64,000 nucleotides of DNA, from the NCBI GenBank assembly GCA_016618085.1, contig JABLTG010000100.1:1-64000 (forward strand). Reading direction: 5' to 3'. Within the stretch, counting starts at the first letter, position 1; every line of letters starts with the position of its first letter. A program made the position numbers and the translations under genes. Below the pieces are notes generated by a model that had not been told where the DNA came from, did no database searches, and was given only the letters and a program-made list of their open reading frames with translations. Positions 22,729 to 32,922 of this stretch are shown piece after piece. Source of the DNA: Neovahlkampfia damariscottae (lineage: Eukaryota > Heterolobosea > Selenaionea > Neovahlkampfiida > Neovahlkampfiidae).

Positions 22729-23069
22729 AAAAAAATAAAATTTTATTGGTGATCGAACTCGAAAAAATAACATTATATCTGGGAATGTGTCAATGAAGCA
22801 TCTTTTTCCGAAGATGTAATTTGATCATTTATAAAGTAGTATCGGCACGAATGAACCCAAGAAACTTTGACTATCCAATAGAATCATTCAAAAAAAAAAA
22901 AAAAAAACCAAAATTTTTTTTTTAAAAAAATAAACATTAATTTGAGCATTCAGAAAATCATTTCATCGAATGATGATTTTTAAACGTCTTTGTACACCTT
23001 TGGATCTTTTATGAAAGCAACCTAACCTAAGGAATGTCTGAAAAAAATATATTTTTTATTTCCAATGTT
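22729..23069. other. intergenic stretch with no recognised gene
   Basis: About 340 bases between the RUN gene and the first AIG1 gene, which converge here. It holds a long A-run near 22890-22910 and several T-runs. No open frame of note, no tRNA and no clear snRNA or snoRNA boxes were seen. A CCAAT at about 22875 has no gene beside it. Confidence 0.6.
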
Positions 23070-24039
23070 TTAAAGAATTCCACAAATATTTGAATAAAGA
23101 GCATTTTGAAATTGTTTTTCAATATATCTTTCTTCATCTAATTTTGTTTTTGAATCATCTTCTTGAATCTTTCTCAATTCTTGGAAAAATTTTGAATCAT
23201 ATTTATCCATTTTATCTAATGCATTTTTTAATTCATCAAGACCTTGATCAGATCCTNNNNNNNNNNNNNNNNNNNNNNNNNNNNNNNNNNNNNNNNNNNN
23301 NNNNNNNNNNNNNNNNNNNNNNNNNNNNNNNNNNNNNNNNNNNNNNNNNNNNATCTTTCTTCATCTAATTTTGTTTTTGAATCATCTTCTTGAATCTTTC
23401 TCAATTCTTGGAAAAATTTTGAATCATATTTATCCATTTTATCTAATGCATTTTTTAATTCATCAAGACCTTGATCAGATCCTTTCTTTGTGTAAATGAA
23501 AGTAAGTTCTCTATTTAATGATTTTGTAATTTTTGCTCTAAATTCTGTTTCCATTTTCTTTTTGAGTTCTGGAAATTTATCTCCTTCACAATGAGTGAAT
23601 ACAACAATCATGTGGTCAAAAATTTTGTTTCCAAGAATAATTCCAAGAATGGACAACATGGATTCATATTGAAAATCATAATCTGCTTTTGTAATATCAA
23701 AACAAAGTAAAAATGCATTGAAACCTTTGGACAAATGTTCAATGAATGAGTAAATGTTCTAAAAGGGAGACTTAAAAAAAATTTTTTTTTTACTTCAAAA
23801 CCAGCTTGTTCTGACGCTGATGATGGAAATGGTGTTTTATCAACAAGTCCAGGTGTATCAATACACGTTAATTTATGTTTTTTATCTCCTCTCCAAAATC
23901 CATGTTCAGTTACTGTTGACAAAGTTACTCTTCCATCTTCAGCTGCTGTTCTGAATTCTTCTTTATCAAATAATGTGTTCAATAAAGTTGATTTGCCGTC
24001 TCCAGTTTTACCGAGTGCTGTGATTGTAATGTCTGACAT
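23070..24039 (-). CDS. AIG1/GIMAP-type GTPase, copy 1 (interrupted by an assembly gap)
   Basis: Exon 1 is 24039..23794, and exon 2 runs from 23758 to a stop at 23070 (35-nt intron). The G domain shows the P-loop GKTGDGKST, the DxxG switch in CIDTPGLVDK and a conserved FTHCEGDKFPE loop, as in AIG1 (avrRpt2-induced gene) GTPases, membrane-associated dynamin-like GTPases of immunity and stress. Exon 2 contains 96 Ns flanked by an exact 131-nt direct repeat. Removing the Ns plus one repeat copy gives 462 nt, exactly the length of exon 2 of the neighbouring copy, and an unbroken frame ending NALYSNICGIL. The intact product would be 235 residues. CCAATCA at 24087-24093 lies upstream. Confidence 0.8.
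23257..23352. other. assembly gap (96 N), probably spurious
   Basis: The run of Ns is bounded by identical 131-nt sequences at 23126-23256 and 23353-23483. This is what is left when overlapping contig ends are scaffolded with a filler instead of merged. Collapsing the overlap restores the GTPase gene. Confidence 0.75.
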
Positions 24040-24153
24040 GTTGAAGCTGTTGTTTTTTTTGTTGAACGGAAAACTGATCTATTTGACCAATCATCAAAAT
24101 TCCGATTTAAAGAAAAGGGAAGGTAAAAATTGAAATTTTTATATCAAATAAAT

Positions 24154-24899
24154 TTAAAGAATGTTACAGATATTTGAATAAAGAGCATTTTGAAATTGTT
24201 TTTCAACAAATCTTTCTTCATCTAATTTTGTTTTTGAATCATCTTCTTGAATCTTTCTCAATTCTTGGAAAAATTTTGAATCATATTTATCCATTTTATC
24301 TAATGCATTTTTTAATTCATCAAGACCTTGATCAGATCCTTTCTTTGTGTAAATGAAAGTAAGTTCTCTATTTAATGATTTTGTAATTTTTGCTCTAAAT
24401 TCTGTTTCCATTTTCTTTTTGAGTTCTGGAAATTTATCTCCTTCACAATGAGTGAATACAACAATCATGTGGTCAAAAATTTTTTCTCCTAAAACAATTC
24501 CGAGTAATGACAACATGGATTCATATTGAAAATCATAATCTGCTTTTGTGATATCAAAACAAAGTAAAAATGCATTGAAACCTTTGGACAAATGTTCAAT
24601 GAATGAAAAAATGTTCTGAAAAAAGTTAAATTTTTTTGTGTGATAAATGTTACTTCAAAACCAGCTTGTTCTGTTTGTTGGTTTGGCATTGGAATTTTAT
24701 CAACAAGTCCAGGTGTATCAATACATGTTAATTTATGTTTTTTATCTCCTCTCCAAAATCCATGTTCAGTTACTGTTGACAAAGTTACTCTTCCATCTTC
24801 AGCTGCTGTTCTGAATTCTTCTTTATCAAATAATGTGTTCAATAAAGTTGATTTGCCGTCTCCAGTTTTACCGAGTGCTGTGATTGTAATGTCTGACAT
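24154..24899 (-). CDS. AIG1/GIMAP-type GTPase, copy 2
   Basis: Two exons, 24899..24654 and 24615..24154 (235 residues; 38-nt intron). It is nearly identical to copy 1 just downstream, and even the intron position is shared. The differences cluster in two places: the residues after LVDK (PMPNQQTEQAG against PFPSSASEQAG) and GIVLGEKIF against GIILGNKIF. The G1 P-loop, G3 DTPG and HCEGD loop are intact, so it should bind GTP. No membrane anchor is visible; the C-terminus ends ICNIL. Recent tandem duplication is evident. The upstream leader differs from copy 1, but CCAATCA (24956-24962) is kept. Confidence 0.85.
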
Positions 24900-25042
24900 G
24901 TTCTGTGTTTTTGTTTTGTTTTTCCGTTGAGGATTTTTTTTGATCTCTTATTCGCCCAATCACAGAAGTTTTTCACCCGATTTGGTGAAAAATTGAAAAA
25001 TCAGATTTGGAGAAAATTTTTAGCACCAAATCGAGTAAATTT

Positions 25043-26119
25043 TTAATTTAATTTGTCCCACAAGTTCTTTATTGTCTCTACTCCAAAAAATACAACACTA
25101 TTTGCAATAATTCCACGAACAAAACAAGGAGCAAATCCTGAGTAAAATCTTTTAACACCTCCTTCAGAATACAAATCCTTCACATGATTTAAAAATGGTT
25201 TTTTATCGAGTTTTTGAACTTGAATTCTAGTTTTCAATTGATCCAATGGATAACTAACAGTCCAAAAACAAGCACCTGCAACACCTCCAGCAGCTTCATA
25301 AACAAAATTTAATTTTCAAGACAAATTTGGTTTTACTCAATGAAACTAATGAAGAAATATGTTTTTCATTTTCATTTTTTAAATAATTCTTTGTTGATTC
25401 ATATGATAAAAAGTAAAATGGAATTCCAACAAATCTCATCGCGCAAGTTGTAAAAAATCCTTGAAAAACACCTTTTAATCCTTCAGTTTTGAGTACTTTT
25501 GCAAAACAATCAAATGGTCCTTGATACAAAAAATGAGTTACTTTTTAATTGTCCAACCTGTGTATGATTTTTCTGCAGCGTAACTTTGAATTTGTAATCT
25601 GTTTTTGACCATATCAACAGGTGTCAAAACTGAACAATAAATAGGAACTGTCAATAAACTAGCTTGTAATAGTTCAATTTTAGAAATTTCTTTTGTTTTG
25701 TCTTTATGAGTTATTCTTTTCATTTGACCGTTTGCTGTGAACTATTTAAAATTAATCAATTTTAGAAATTACCATTACAGCATTTAATGCACCAGACATC
25801 CAAAATGGAGCTGAAAGTCCTTTAAAAAGATTTGAATTCATGGTTAAAATACCTTTGAAAAAACCTTTGATTCCTTCATGAGTGTATGTCTTTTGTATGC
25901 AATCCAATGGTCCTTTAAACAGAGCACTATTATTTTGACTTTGAATCCTCACCTTTTATTTTTTGAATAGTTTTTGAAAATTACTTTTATAGTGTCTTGT
26001 AAAGTTATTTTTTTTTTTTTTTTTGAATTACCTAAAGGATGTCCAGTGATAGCTTGAAGCATTCCTCCAAATGTACCAGCTGTTAAATTTCTTATCGTTT
26101 CATTTTTTTTGTTGGACAT
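25043..26119 (-). CDS. mitochondrial carrier (SLC25 family)
   Basis: Six exons: 26119..26032, 25995..25985, 25952..25773, 25741..25558, 25519..25337 and 25293..25043 (298 residues; introns 31-43 nt). The three tandem ~100-residue repeats carry the carrier signature PxD/ExxK/R: PLDTIKVRIQSQ, PVDMVKNRLQIQ and PLDQLKTRIQVQ, each followed by a GxxGFFKG- or GxxRFYSG-type turn. Such proteins exchange metabolites across the inner mitochondrial membrane. The sequence leans towards the carnitine/acylcarnitine or ornithine branch, but I cannot assign the substrate. Exon 2 is an 11-nt microexon that completes the first signature (D-T-I-K). An ATTGG element at 26160-26164 is shared with the divergent gene. 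Confidence 0.88.
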
Positions 26120-26159
26120 TTAAATTTTTTGTAACAATAAAAAAAACAATCTTAATTTT

Positions 26160-26166
26160 ATTGGCT
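26160..26166. promoter_or_regulatory. shared ATTGG element between the divergent carrier and a hypothetical gene
   Basis: ATTGGCT sits 41 bases before the carrier ATG (minus, 26119) and about 26 bases before the plus-strand ATG at 26192. It is the only match to the window's CCAAT element in this 72-base divergent interval. Confidence 0.4.
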
Positions 26167-26191
26167 CAAAATTTTTTCAACATACAATTCT

Positions 26192-26955
26192 ATGAGCACA
26201 AACACCATTTTATTTGAACCATTCTTTGAAAGACAAAAAAGAATTTTATCTTCTTTAAAACCTCAAAAAGCAAGAAAACAAAAGAAAACAAAACCAAAAG
26301 TTATAAAAGAAACAAAAAAAAAAACAAAATCTTCACAATCATCACAAACACCTTCACAAACACCATCACAAACACCTTCACAAACTTCTTCTAAAACAAC
26401 TGAAAAAACAAAAATTGAACAACTTCCAAAAGAGCAAAAATCAATATTATCAAAGCTTAGAATTCATATGTTATCTGTAACTACAACACTTTCTCCAGAT
26501 ACTTATCGTGATATGGTTCTTGGAAAAGATTTTGTTCTTCTTTTACGTATCTTCGAAAAATACTCCAAAAACAACCCAACAAAAGCTTGTAAAACAATTA
26601 AACAAAAAAAACTAACTTTTTTGAATTAGTTTCATCTGAAAAATATGGTATGAATGGTATGAAATTTGGACATTTCGATTTAAGTGAAGACGAAAGAGAA
26701 GATTACAAATTATTTGAAGAAAAACCAAATTTAATACTATTTGGTGATTCAGCTGAGAAAATTTTAGCTATAGAACATGATAGTGATGAACCATTTAAAT
26801 CAGAAGCAAAAGTTGCATCACTTCAATTTGACTTGAACAAAAACGTTTACCTCATTGATGAAGAAGCAAAAGATGAATATGAAGGTCCATTTAAATTCAT
26901 TGATATTTTAAAATCAGTAAAAGTTGTTGAGGTCACAGAAGAAGATTCTGAATAA
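26192..26955 (+). CDS. hypothetical protein with basic N-terminus and SQTP repeats
   Basis: Two exons, 26192..26588 and 26630..26955 (240 residues; 41-nt intron). Residues ~25-50 are a strongly basic Lys-rich stretch. Three to four SQTP repeats follow, potential proline-directed phosphosites. The rest is folded-looking: RDMVLGKDFVLLLRIFEKYS, then NGMKFGHFDLSEDEREDYKL, ILFGDSAEKILAIEHDSDEP, and an acidic end EVTEEDSE. No family was recognised. The basic leader suggests a nuclear or RNA/DNA-bound protein, which is inference only. Confidence 0.55.
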
Positions 26956-26974
26956 AAATAAAATTTTCATTTTT

Positions 26975-27292
26975 TTATAAGTTTCCAACTTTATCTCTTG
27001 GGATTAAACGAAGATCACTTCCGTGTTTTAAAAAAACAGTTCCTGAATTTTGATTTGGATTGATACCAATACCATCATTTGTCAGAATTGCACTATTATC
27101 AGCATTTACTTTTTTTTTATTTTTTTTTTTTTTTTTACCTTTGAACTCTTCAGCTGCAAATTTAAGGACTGCTGTAAATGGAGCATTTTCTGGTACTCTT
27201 ACAATTCTATATGGTTCTTTTGGATCTGAAGTGAGAGTTATTTTAAAAGATACTTTAGACCTGAAAACATTCAAACAAAAAAAAACTTACAT
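26975..27292 (-). CDS. UFM1: ubiquitin-fold modifier 1 (UFM1) with a split start codon
   Basis: Three exons: 27292..27291 (two bases, AT), 27260..27139 and 27108..26975. The product is 85 residues, exactly human length, and begins [14 protein letters not shown] like human UFM1. Other matches are [27 protein letters not shown] and [18 protein letters not shown]. The C-terminal glycine used for conjugation is followed by two residues (NL) that a UfSP protease would remove. UFM1 is attached to proteins such as ribosomal uL24 at the ER. Both introns are 30 nt. The first splits the ATG as AT|G. The second is A-rich, has no stop, and would be read through as ten extra, mostly Lys, residues if not spliced. 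ATTGGTT at 27294-27300 directly abuts the start. Confidence 0.93.
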
Positions 27293-27544
27293 TATTGGTT
27301 GAAAATATTCCGCCAATCCAACAACTCATGTAATTGAGAAACCTACAATAATTAAGACTCCTATGTCATTAGTCACGTTATGAGAATAAACTTTTAGTTT
27401 CTAACTTAAAGTCAATCGAACTAAGGTGATTTTTTTCCGAGTGTGGTTACTTCTAATCAGTGGTGTTATTCCAACCAAGTTACTAAAACCACTTTGTTTA
27501 AATAAGAAGCTGAAAACAGTCATGACAAAGAATAAATTTTACTT

Positions 27545-30500
27545 TTAAAAGTTTCTTCTAAAGTCTTTAACTCTCAAACTTTCTGGTTCAACACTGAGAA
27601 CTGGAGTTCTTTTTGATCTTTTGTTTGAAGATTTTCTTGAATTTTGTCTGACTTTGATAACTTTTACCTTTCTTGAACCTTTTCTTCCTTTTGAGTTTTG
27701 TCTTTTTCTTTTGGTTGATGAACGTTTTTTTCTTCTTCCAGATGATTTTTTAGATGATTTTCTTGAACTTCTTGATGATTTTCTTGCTCTTTTTGCTGCT
27801 GATGATCCTAAAAGTTTAAGAATTGATCTACATTTTGAGTCACAAAGGCAAAGTGGAGAATCAGATTCTTCACAATCTGGAGTGAATTTTTGACAGAATT
27901 TTTCACCTTCTGCTTCATTTCTTTTTACTCCTGTGAAGAATGCCATGCATTTTTGATGAAGTGAAGCTTCTGGACATTTAACTAAATCTTTGAAGTAATT
28001 TGCTTCACAAAATGATGCTCTTGGTGCAATACGTTGACAGTTTGTAAGTGTGTTATCAGCTTTACTTAAACAATCACCTTTATCTTTTTTTTCTTTTTTA
28101 TTTTTTTTCTTCTTGTCTTTCTTTTTATTCTTGTTATTTTTCTTTTTGTTTGATCTTTTTTGTGGTCTTTTTCTAGGTTGTTTTTTCTTATTTGAACGTT
28201 TTTTGTTTGAACGTCTTTTCTTTCCAGATTTTGATCTTCTTTTTGATGATTTTCCACGTTTTGATTTACCTCCTTTTCCTTTTCTTCCAGATGGTCTTAA
28301 ATTTTTGAAGTATTTTTGTAAGAAGAGTTTCACAATTTTAATCCAAACTTTTTGAGTTGTTTTCATGAAAGCCATGTTGAGTAAAAGATTGTTTGAGAAT
28401 TTCATTCTTTCAATCTTAACAGTAGCAGGTGTAACACCTTCTTCAGGATCCCAATCATTTGCTTTTGATTCATCCATACATTTTTTAGTTGCCCATTTCT
28501 TGCCTTTTCCAATTTTCTTTTCATATAAAGTTCTTTCAAATCTTGTAACAAGAAGGTCAAGGTAAAGCCCTAAAGTGAAAGTTAATGGAAAGAGTGAAAG
28601 TGTTTGTTGAACACATCTGTTGCATTGAGTTTGAGCCATTTGATGTGAAAGTCCAATTCCTGTTGTTAACTCTCCTGAGATACCTCCTGAGAAGATAGCT
28701 ACACCAATTCCAGCTGAAACAGTTGGTCCTAATGTAAATTCTGGTTCAACTTCAAGTGAAAAGACAGATGATTCACCACATAAAGCAAGATTGTAGTTAA
28801 GAGCAAATCCTCCAGTAATTGCAAATGAAAATGTGATTGGAATTGGTCCTGCCATGATTGTCATCTTTAATTCAAAAAAGTCAAAAGTTTCATCAAGCAT
28901 AGCGAATTCTAAACCATTACAATATTCAAAGTTTTTCATTTTATCTGGTACAAGTTGTAATTCCCACATATGAAGCTAAAAATACATTAAATACTATTTA
29001 GTGAAACTTACTTTTCCCATGAGTGTTAATCTAAATTTATCTTGAACTTTTTTATTTCCATGAGCTGATTTATCAATATAGATATAAGCATCAGCTGAGA
29101 ATAAAGAAAATCTTCTTCCAAATAAACCAATGTCCAAGTCTCCTCTTGCCATAGCAATGAATTTAAGATTTGAATCTGAGCATTTTGTTGGTTGTTTGGA
29201 AGCTGAAAATCCATGAGCTCCAAAATAAACATATAAAAGTCTAATACCGAAAACTTTTTCAAAGTTTCTTTGATTTGAAGAACTAAAAGATGAAAATCTG
29301 AATTTACGATCAACTGAACGAGCATAGTTCATATAATGTTTGTTGCTTGTACAGATTTTATCATTTCTTGTTGTATCAATACAAGTTTTTCCTAAACTTT
29401 CTAATGTAACTTTTCCAGCAATTTTTTCTTTTAAGTCTTTGAAGAATTTTTTAGCTTTTTTGATAAGTCCACCAAGAGCATTTTTAACAGCATTAGCAGC
29501 TTTTTTGACGAATTTACCAATTTTCTTTCCAACTTGTTCCGCTTTTTTAATAGCTTTTTTGAGAACTTGTTTGAATGGTTTTGGAGTAATTCTAATCGCA
29601 GTTTTTTTAACAGCTCGATAAGCTTTTCTAACACCTCTTGAAATAGCTCTTGCACCTCTTTTGATAGCACGTCCAATTTTTCTGAAGAATAAAACGTTTC
29701 TTTCTTGAAGATGATGGTTGTAGTCAACATCTGGTAAGTTCTTAAACATATCCTCATTTTCAGCATCTTCAACTTCAGTTTGTTGAACATCTGCTTCTGT
29801 AAAGTAATCTGAAATAGCACTTAAAATAGTACCTGATTCTGAAGTTGCTTCAAGTTTTCTAAATTCATCAACTGACGCTCGATTTTCTAAAACTTTTTCA
29901 CGTTGTGTTTGAGCATGAATAGCAGCAGTTTTAACTTCTTCATGAATGTCTGATTGGACAATTTTGTGAACTAATGAAGTCGCTTCTTCATGTTCATGTT
30001 CTGCAGTACGATGTTGAAGTGCATGAGCAGCATCAATTCTTGAGTCCAATGACATATGATTTGAATAAATTAATTTTTCAAGAATTGATAAAGGAACAGC
30101 TTCTCCAGCATTTGCTAAGGCTTTAACATGAATGTTTAATGAATCAGCACCTTCGGCTTTATTTAAGACGTTGTGCATATTCATAGCAACATGTCCGAGA
30201 ATATGTTGAGCAAGAAGTTTGTTTTGTGTTTTTGAAGCCATGTGAGCAAAAAGAAGATAAGCTTGTGATGAAAGAACACCTAATTCTTCAGCTTCTGATA
30301 AAGCTTGTAGAGCATGAATTGATTCATCTGATGGACTTTTAATTCCAACCATACTTGTCATTGCTGATTGAGTTGTAACTGGATTCTTTAATGCTTCAAT
30401 TAAAACTTTTTCAGCAACAGGTGATTGTGTTGATGCCAATAAAGTATGTAAAACTTTTTGATAAGCTAAATTATTTGAAGCAGCTTTGTATTCTTTAATT

Positions 30501-31583
30501 AAAAGTGAAAGTGATTTTTCTGAAAATGCTTTGGTGTATTCTAAAGCTTTGTTGAAAACTTGAATGTTTTTTGGGTTTTCTTGTAATTTTCTTAAAATTT
30601 GTGGATAATCAGTTGATTGTTCTAATTTTTCTTTTTTAGCTTGTAAAGCAAATTCATAAGTCGCTTGACTCATTGAAAGATCTTCAGCAAAACCAGTTGT
30701 GACATCTAATGTTTTGGCATCAACGTCTTTTTTTGTGATTTTTTTTTTCAAAATAAAACGAGTAGCAGATTCAACTTTTTGAATGTCTCCAGCTCTTTCT
30801 TCATTTGCAGCATCTGGTTTCATTTCTGGATGTGCAACTTTTAATTCTTCATATTGTTTATTTCCTTTTGAGTTTGTTCCGAAAACAGCAAAGTATCGTT
30901 GATTAACTCTTTGAATAATACCTTCTTTAATTAAACAAGCAGTGGTCAATCTGAATTTTGAATCTCTTTTTCTTTCCAATTTTTGAGCTCCAAGCAATTT
31001 GATGACATCTCTACTTTTGACTCTTCTGACAATTCTTCTGTGTCCTCTTTTTCTTGAATATGTATAACGAGCGTTTACTTGACCTTCAGGAGAATTTTCA
31101 ACTCTTCTTTTGTAGTGTTTTCCTTTTGTTGTATCGATTTGATAGAATGAGGCTACAGTTTTTCTAACGTTGTAAAGAACCATTTCAACTTTTTTTGCAG
31201 GGTTTGGTTCATGACTATTGATGAATTGAAGAAGAAGTCCTTCTTGGTTAAGTGTAAAAACTGAGTATTCAGGAGTTCCAGGATATGACTTTTCGTATCT
31301 TTTGCCACCAATTTTTTGAGCAAAAGAAACATCTGGTGTTCCGACGAAGTATTCATTGAAACCTTCCTTTTTTACACATTGTACATCCACTGTACCTTTG
31401 ACTGATAAACGTTCACCATCTTTTGAGCCAAGAGATGACACTAAAAAACGGTTCAGCTGATAAAAGTTATTTACCGTCACTCACGAATTCATATTGAACT
31501 ACAGTGTCTTTCAGACACTTCAAGTGATTTAGATTAGCGATAGATAACCCAATGAAGAGGAGGAAAAGAATTATGAATCTCAT
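27545..31583 (-). CDS. secreted vitellogenin-like (LPD_N) protein with polybasic C-terminus
   Basis: Three exons: 31583..31475, 31440..29012 and 28975..27545 (1,322 residues; introns 34 and 36 nt). It starts with a signal peptide (MRFIILFLLFIGLSIA). Residues ~25-620 resemble the vitellogenin/apolipoprotein B N-terminal lipid-transport domain: VQYEFVSDVSSLGSKDGERL strand region, a beta-barrel with TACLIKEGIIQRVNQRYFAV, then a helical array (many ALEY, HVLN and ALQHR helices). A Lys-rich amphipathic stretch and a beta-rich region follow. The last ~300 residues hold a cysteine cluster between two long tracts of Lys/Arg/Ser (for example SKRRSKSGKKRRSNKKRS). Large lipid-transfer proteins of this type are mainly known from animals. 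The function here is unknown; lipid or polyanion binding is inferred. Confidence 0.65.
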
Positions 31584-32014
31584 CTGCAAAGTGGTTTTAG
31601 TATGACTGACCAATGGGATTTCAGAGACGATTCAATTGGTTTAAAATGACCAACCGAAAGAATTTTAAAAATGATCTTTTTTGATAATTCTTCAATTATT
31701 TTGATAAAAAAACATTTTTCAACATTTGTCAAATCATGTGAGTTTTACTTAAAACGGCGATGAAAATGTGTTGGTCAAAATAAAAGAGAAAAGAAGGAAT
31801 GGAGGAAAACCTTTGATATTACCGGGAATTTGTCCAAGGTTATTTTCCTTTCACATCAACTCATAAAATCGCAACTAACATCAACAACTACTTTGGGTTT
31901 CTAGAGAATTACCATCTCAATCAAATGAAATGGACTTGGACAATTTTTAAAAGAAAAGAAACAAAAGATCATTGTTCAGTTTGGCTCATCCAATTAGAGT
32001 TTTAAATTGATCAA
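31584..32014. other. intergenic stretch between divergent genes
   Basis: About 430 bases between the vitellogenin-like gene (minus) and the phosphoribosyltransferase gene (plus). It carries CCAATGG at 31610-31616, ATTGG near 31635 and CCAAT at about 31989-31994, the last 22 bases before the plus-strand ATG. No further open frame or RNA gene was recognised. Confidence 0.6.
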
Positions 32015-32784
32015 ATGAAAAACGAGAACATAGAACAAGCAAAAAAAAGTTTATTTTTTTTTTTAACTTTATAAAAGGTTGTGTAATTAATTTCTCTGAA
32101 GATATTACTTCAAAAGATTTGCATAAACAAGGTGTTTTATTTTATAAAATTAAAAAAATAGTTTTGAAAGGAATTGCCTCTAATGTAAAAATGGGACCTT
32201 TCAAAGCAACTTCAGGTGTAATATTACCATACTACCTTAATGCTACAACAAATTTTTTAGACAAAAATATTGCTCCTTTGGTAATAGAAATTTTTATTGA
32301 TTACCTTGAAAATAAAATAAAATCAACAATACCAGAAGAATACTTCAAACAAGGAAAGAAAGCTTTAATTGTTGGAATGGAGGTGGCAGGTGGAATTATT
32401 GTATCACAATTAGCCAGCTCTAAATCAAAAATTAATGAATGGGCTGATTTTTGTTATGTAAGAAAAGCACAAAAAAAATCAGGGACATGTCAACAATTAG
32501 AAGGACCAAATGAATTCACAAAAAGAAATTCAAAAAGCGATTTGTTGTATTCAATTTGGGTTGATGATGCTTTGAGCACTGGATCATCTTTACTTGAAGG
32601 AATTCAAATGCTAAAATCAGTTTATAACATTGACGTGGTTTCAAGTTTGTATCTTTGTGATCGTTCAAAAGACAGAAAGAATTTAAGTGATGAAAAACAG
32701 TATCTTTCCCATGAATTGTTTGAAAAATCAAAAATTTATGCAATCTATGATTTACAAGAGATTGATGAATTAATTGAAAAATAA
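32015..32784 (+). CDS. orotate phosphoribosyltransferase-like protein
   Basis: Two exons, 32015..32048 and 32078..32784 (246 residues; 29-nt intron with donor GTTTAT). The PRPP-binding motif is clear: SIWVDDALSTGSSLLEGIQM, matching 'V.DDV.T.G.S'. An upstream FKATSGVILPYYLNA block corresponds to 'F.L.SG..SP.Y.D', and a KKSGTCQQLEG loop resembles the orotate-specific 'KEYGT...EG' segment. OPRT makes OMP from orotate and PRPP in pyrimidine synthesis. No OMP decarboxylase domain is attached, unlike animal UMPS. The motif 'DDA' instead of 'DDV' and the long N-terminus are unusual, so a related phosphoribosyltransferase is possible. Confidence 0.6.
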
Positions 32785-32891
32785 ATTTTCCAATGACAGA
32801 GGGATTTTTTGGCCAATTTGGGCTATGGGAAAGAAGGTTTTTTTTTTTTGGAAATCAATTTAATTGGTGGAAAGTTCAGATTTTTTCTGAA

Positions 32892-32898
32892 CCAATCA
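32892..32898 (+). promoter_or_regulatory. CCAATCA element before the VWD gene
   Basis: CCAATCA lies 25 bases upstream of the ATG at 32923, in the position typical for this window. Confidence 0.45.
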
Positions 32899-32922
32899 AC
32901 CAAGAGATTGAATAAAAAAACG

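Noticed and set aside
22780-23030. Possible C/D-box snoRNA or snRNA in the intergenic stretch
   Set aside because: TGATGA- and CTGA-like words occur by chance in AT-rich DNA; no terminal stem or correct spacing could be shown.
27621-28355. Plus-strand frames rich in Phe/Leu opposite the polybasic tail
   Set aside because: They are the complement of AAA/AGA-rich codons of the vitellogenin-like gene and resemble membrane proteins only by composition.
29400-31356. Alternate-frame minus-strand proteins inside the vitellogenin-like gene
   Set aside because: They overlap a continuous 2.4-kb frame with a signal peptide and consistent codon use. They are shadows.
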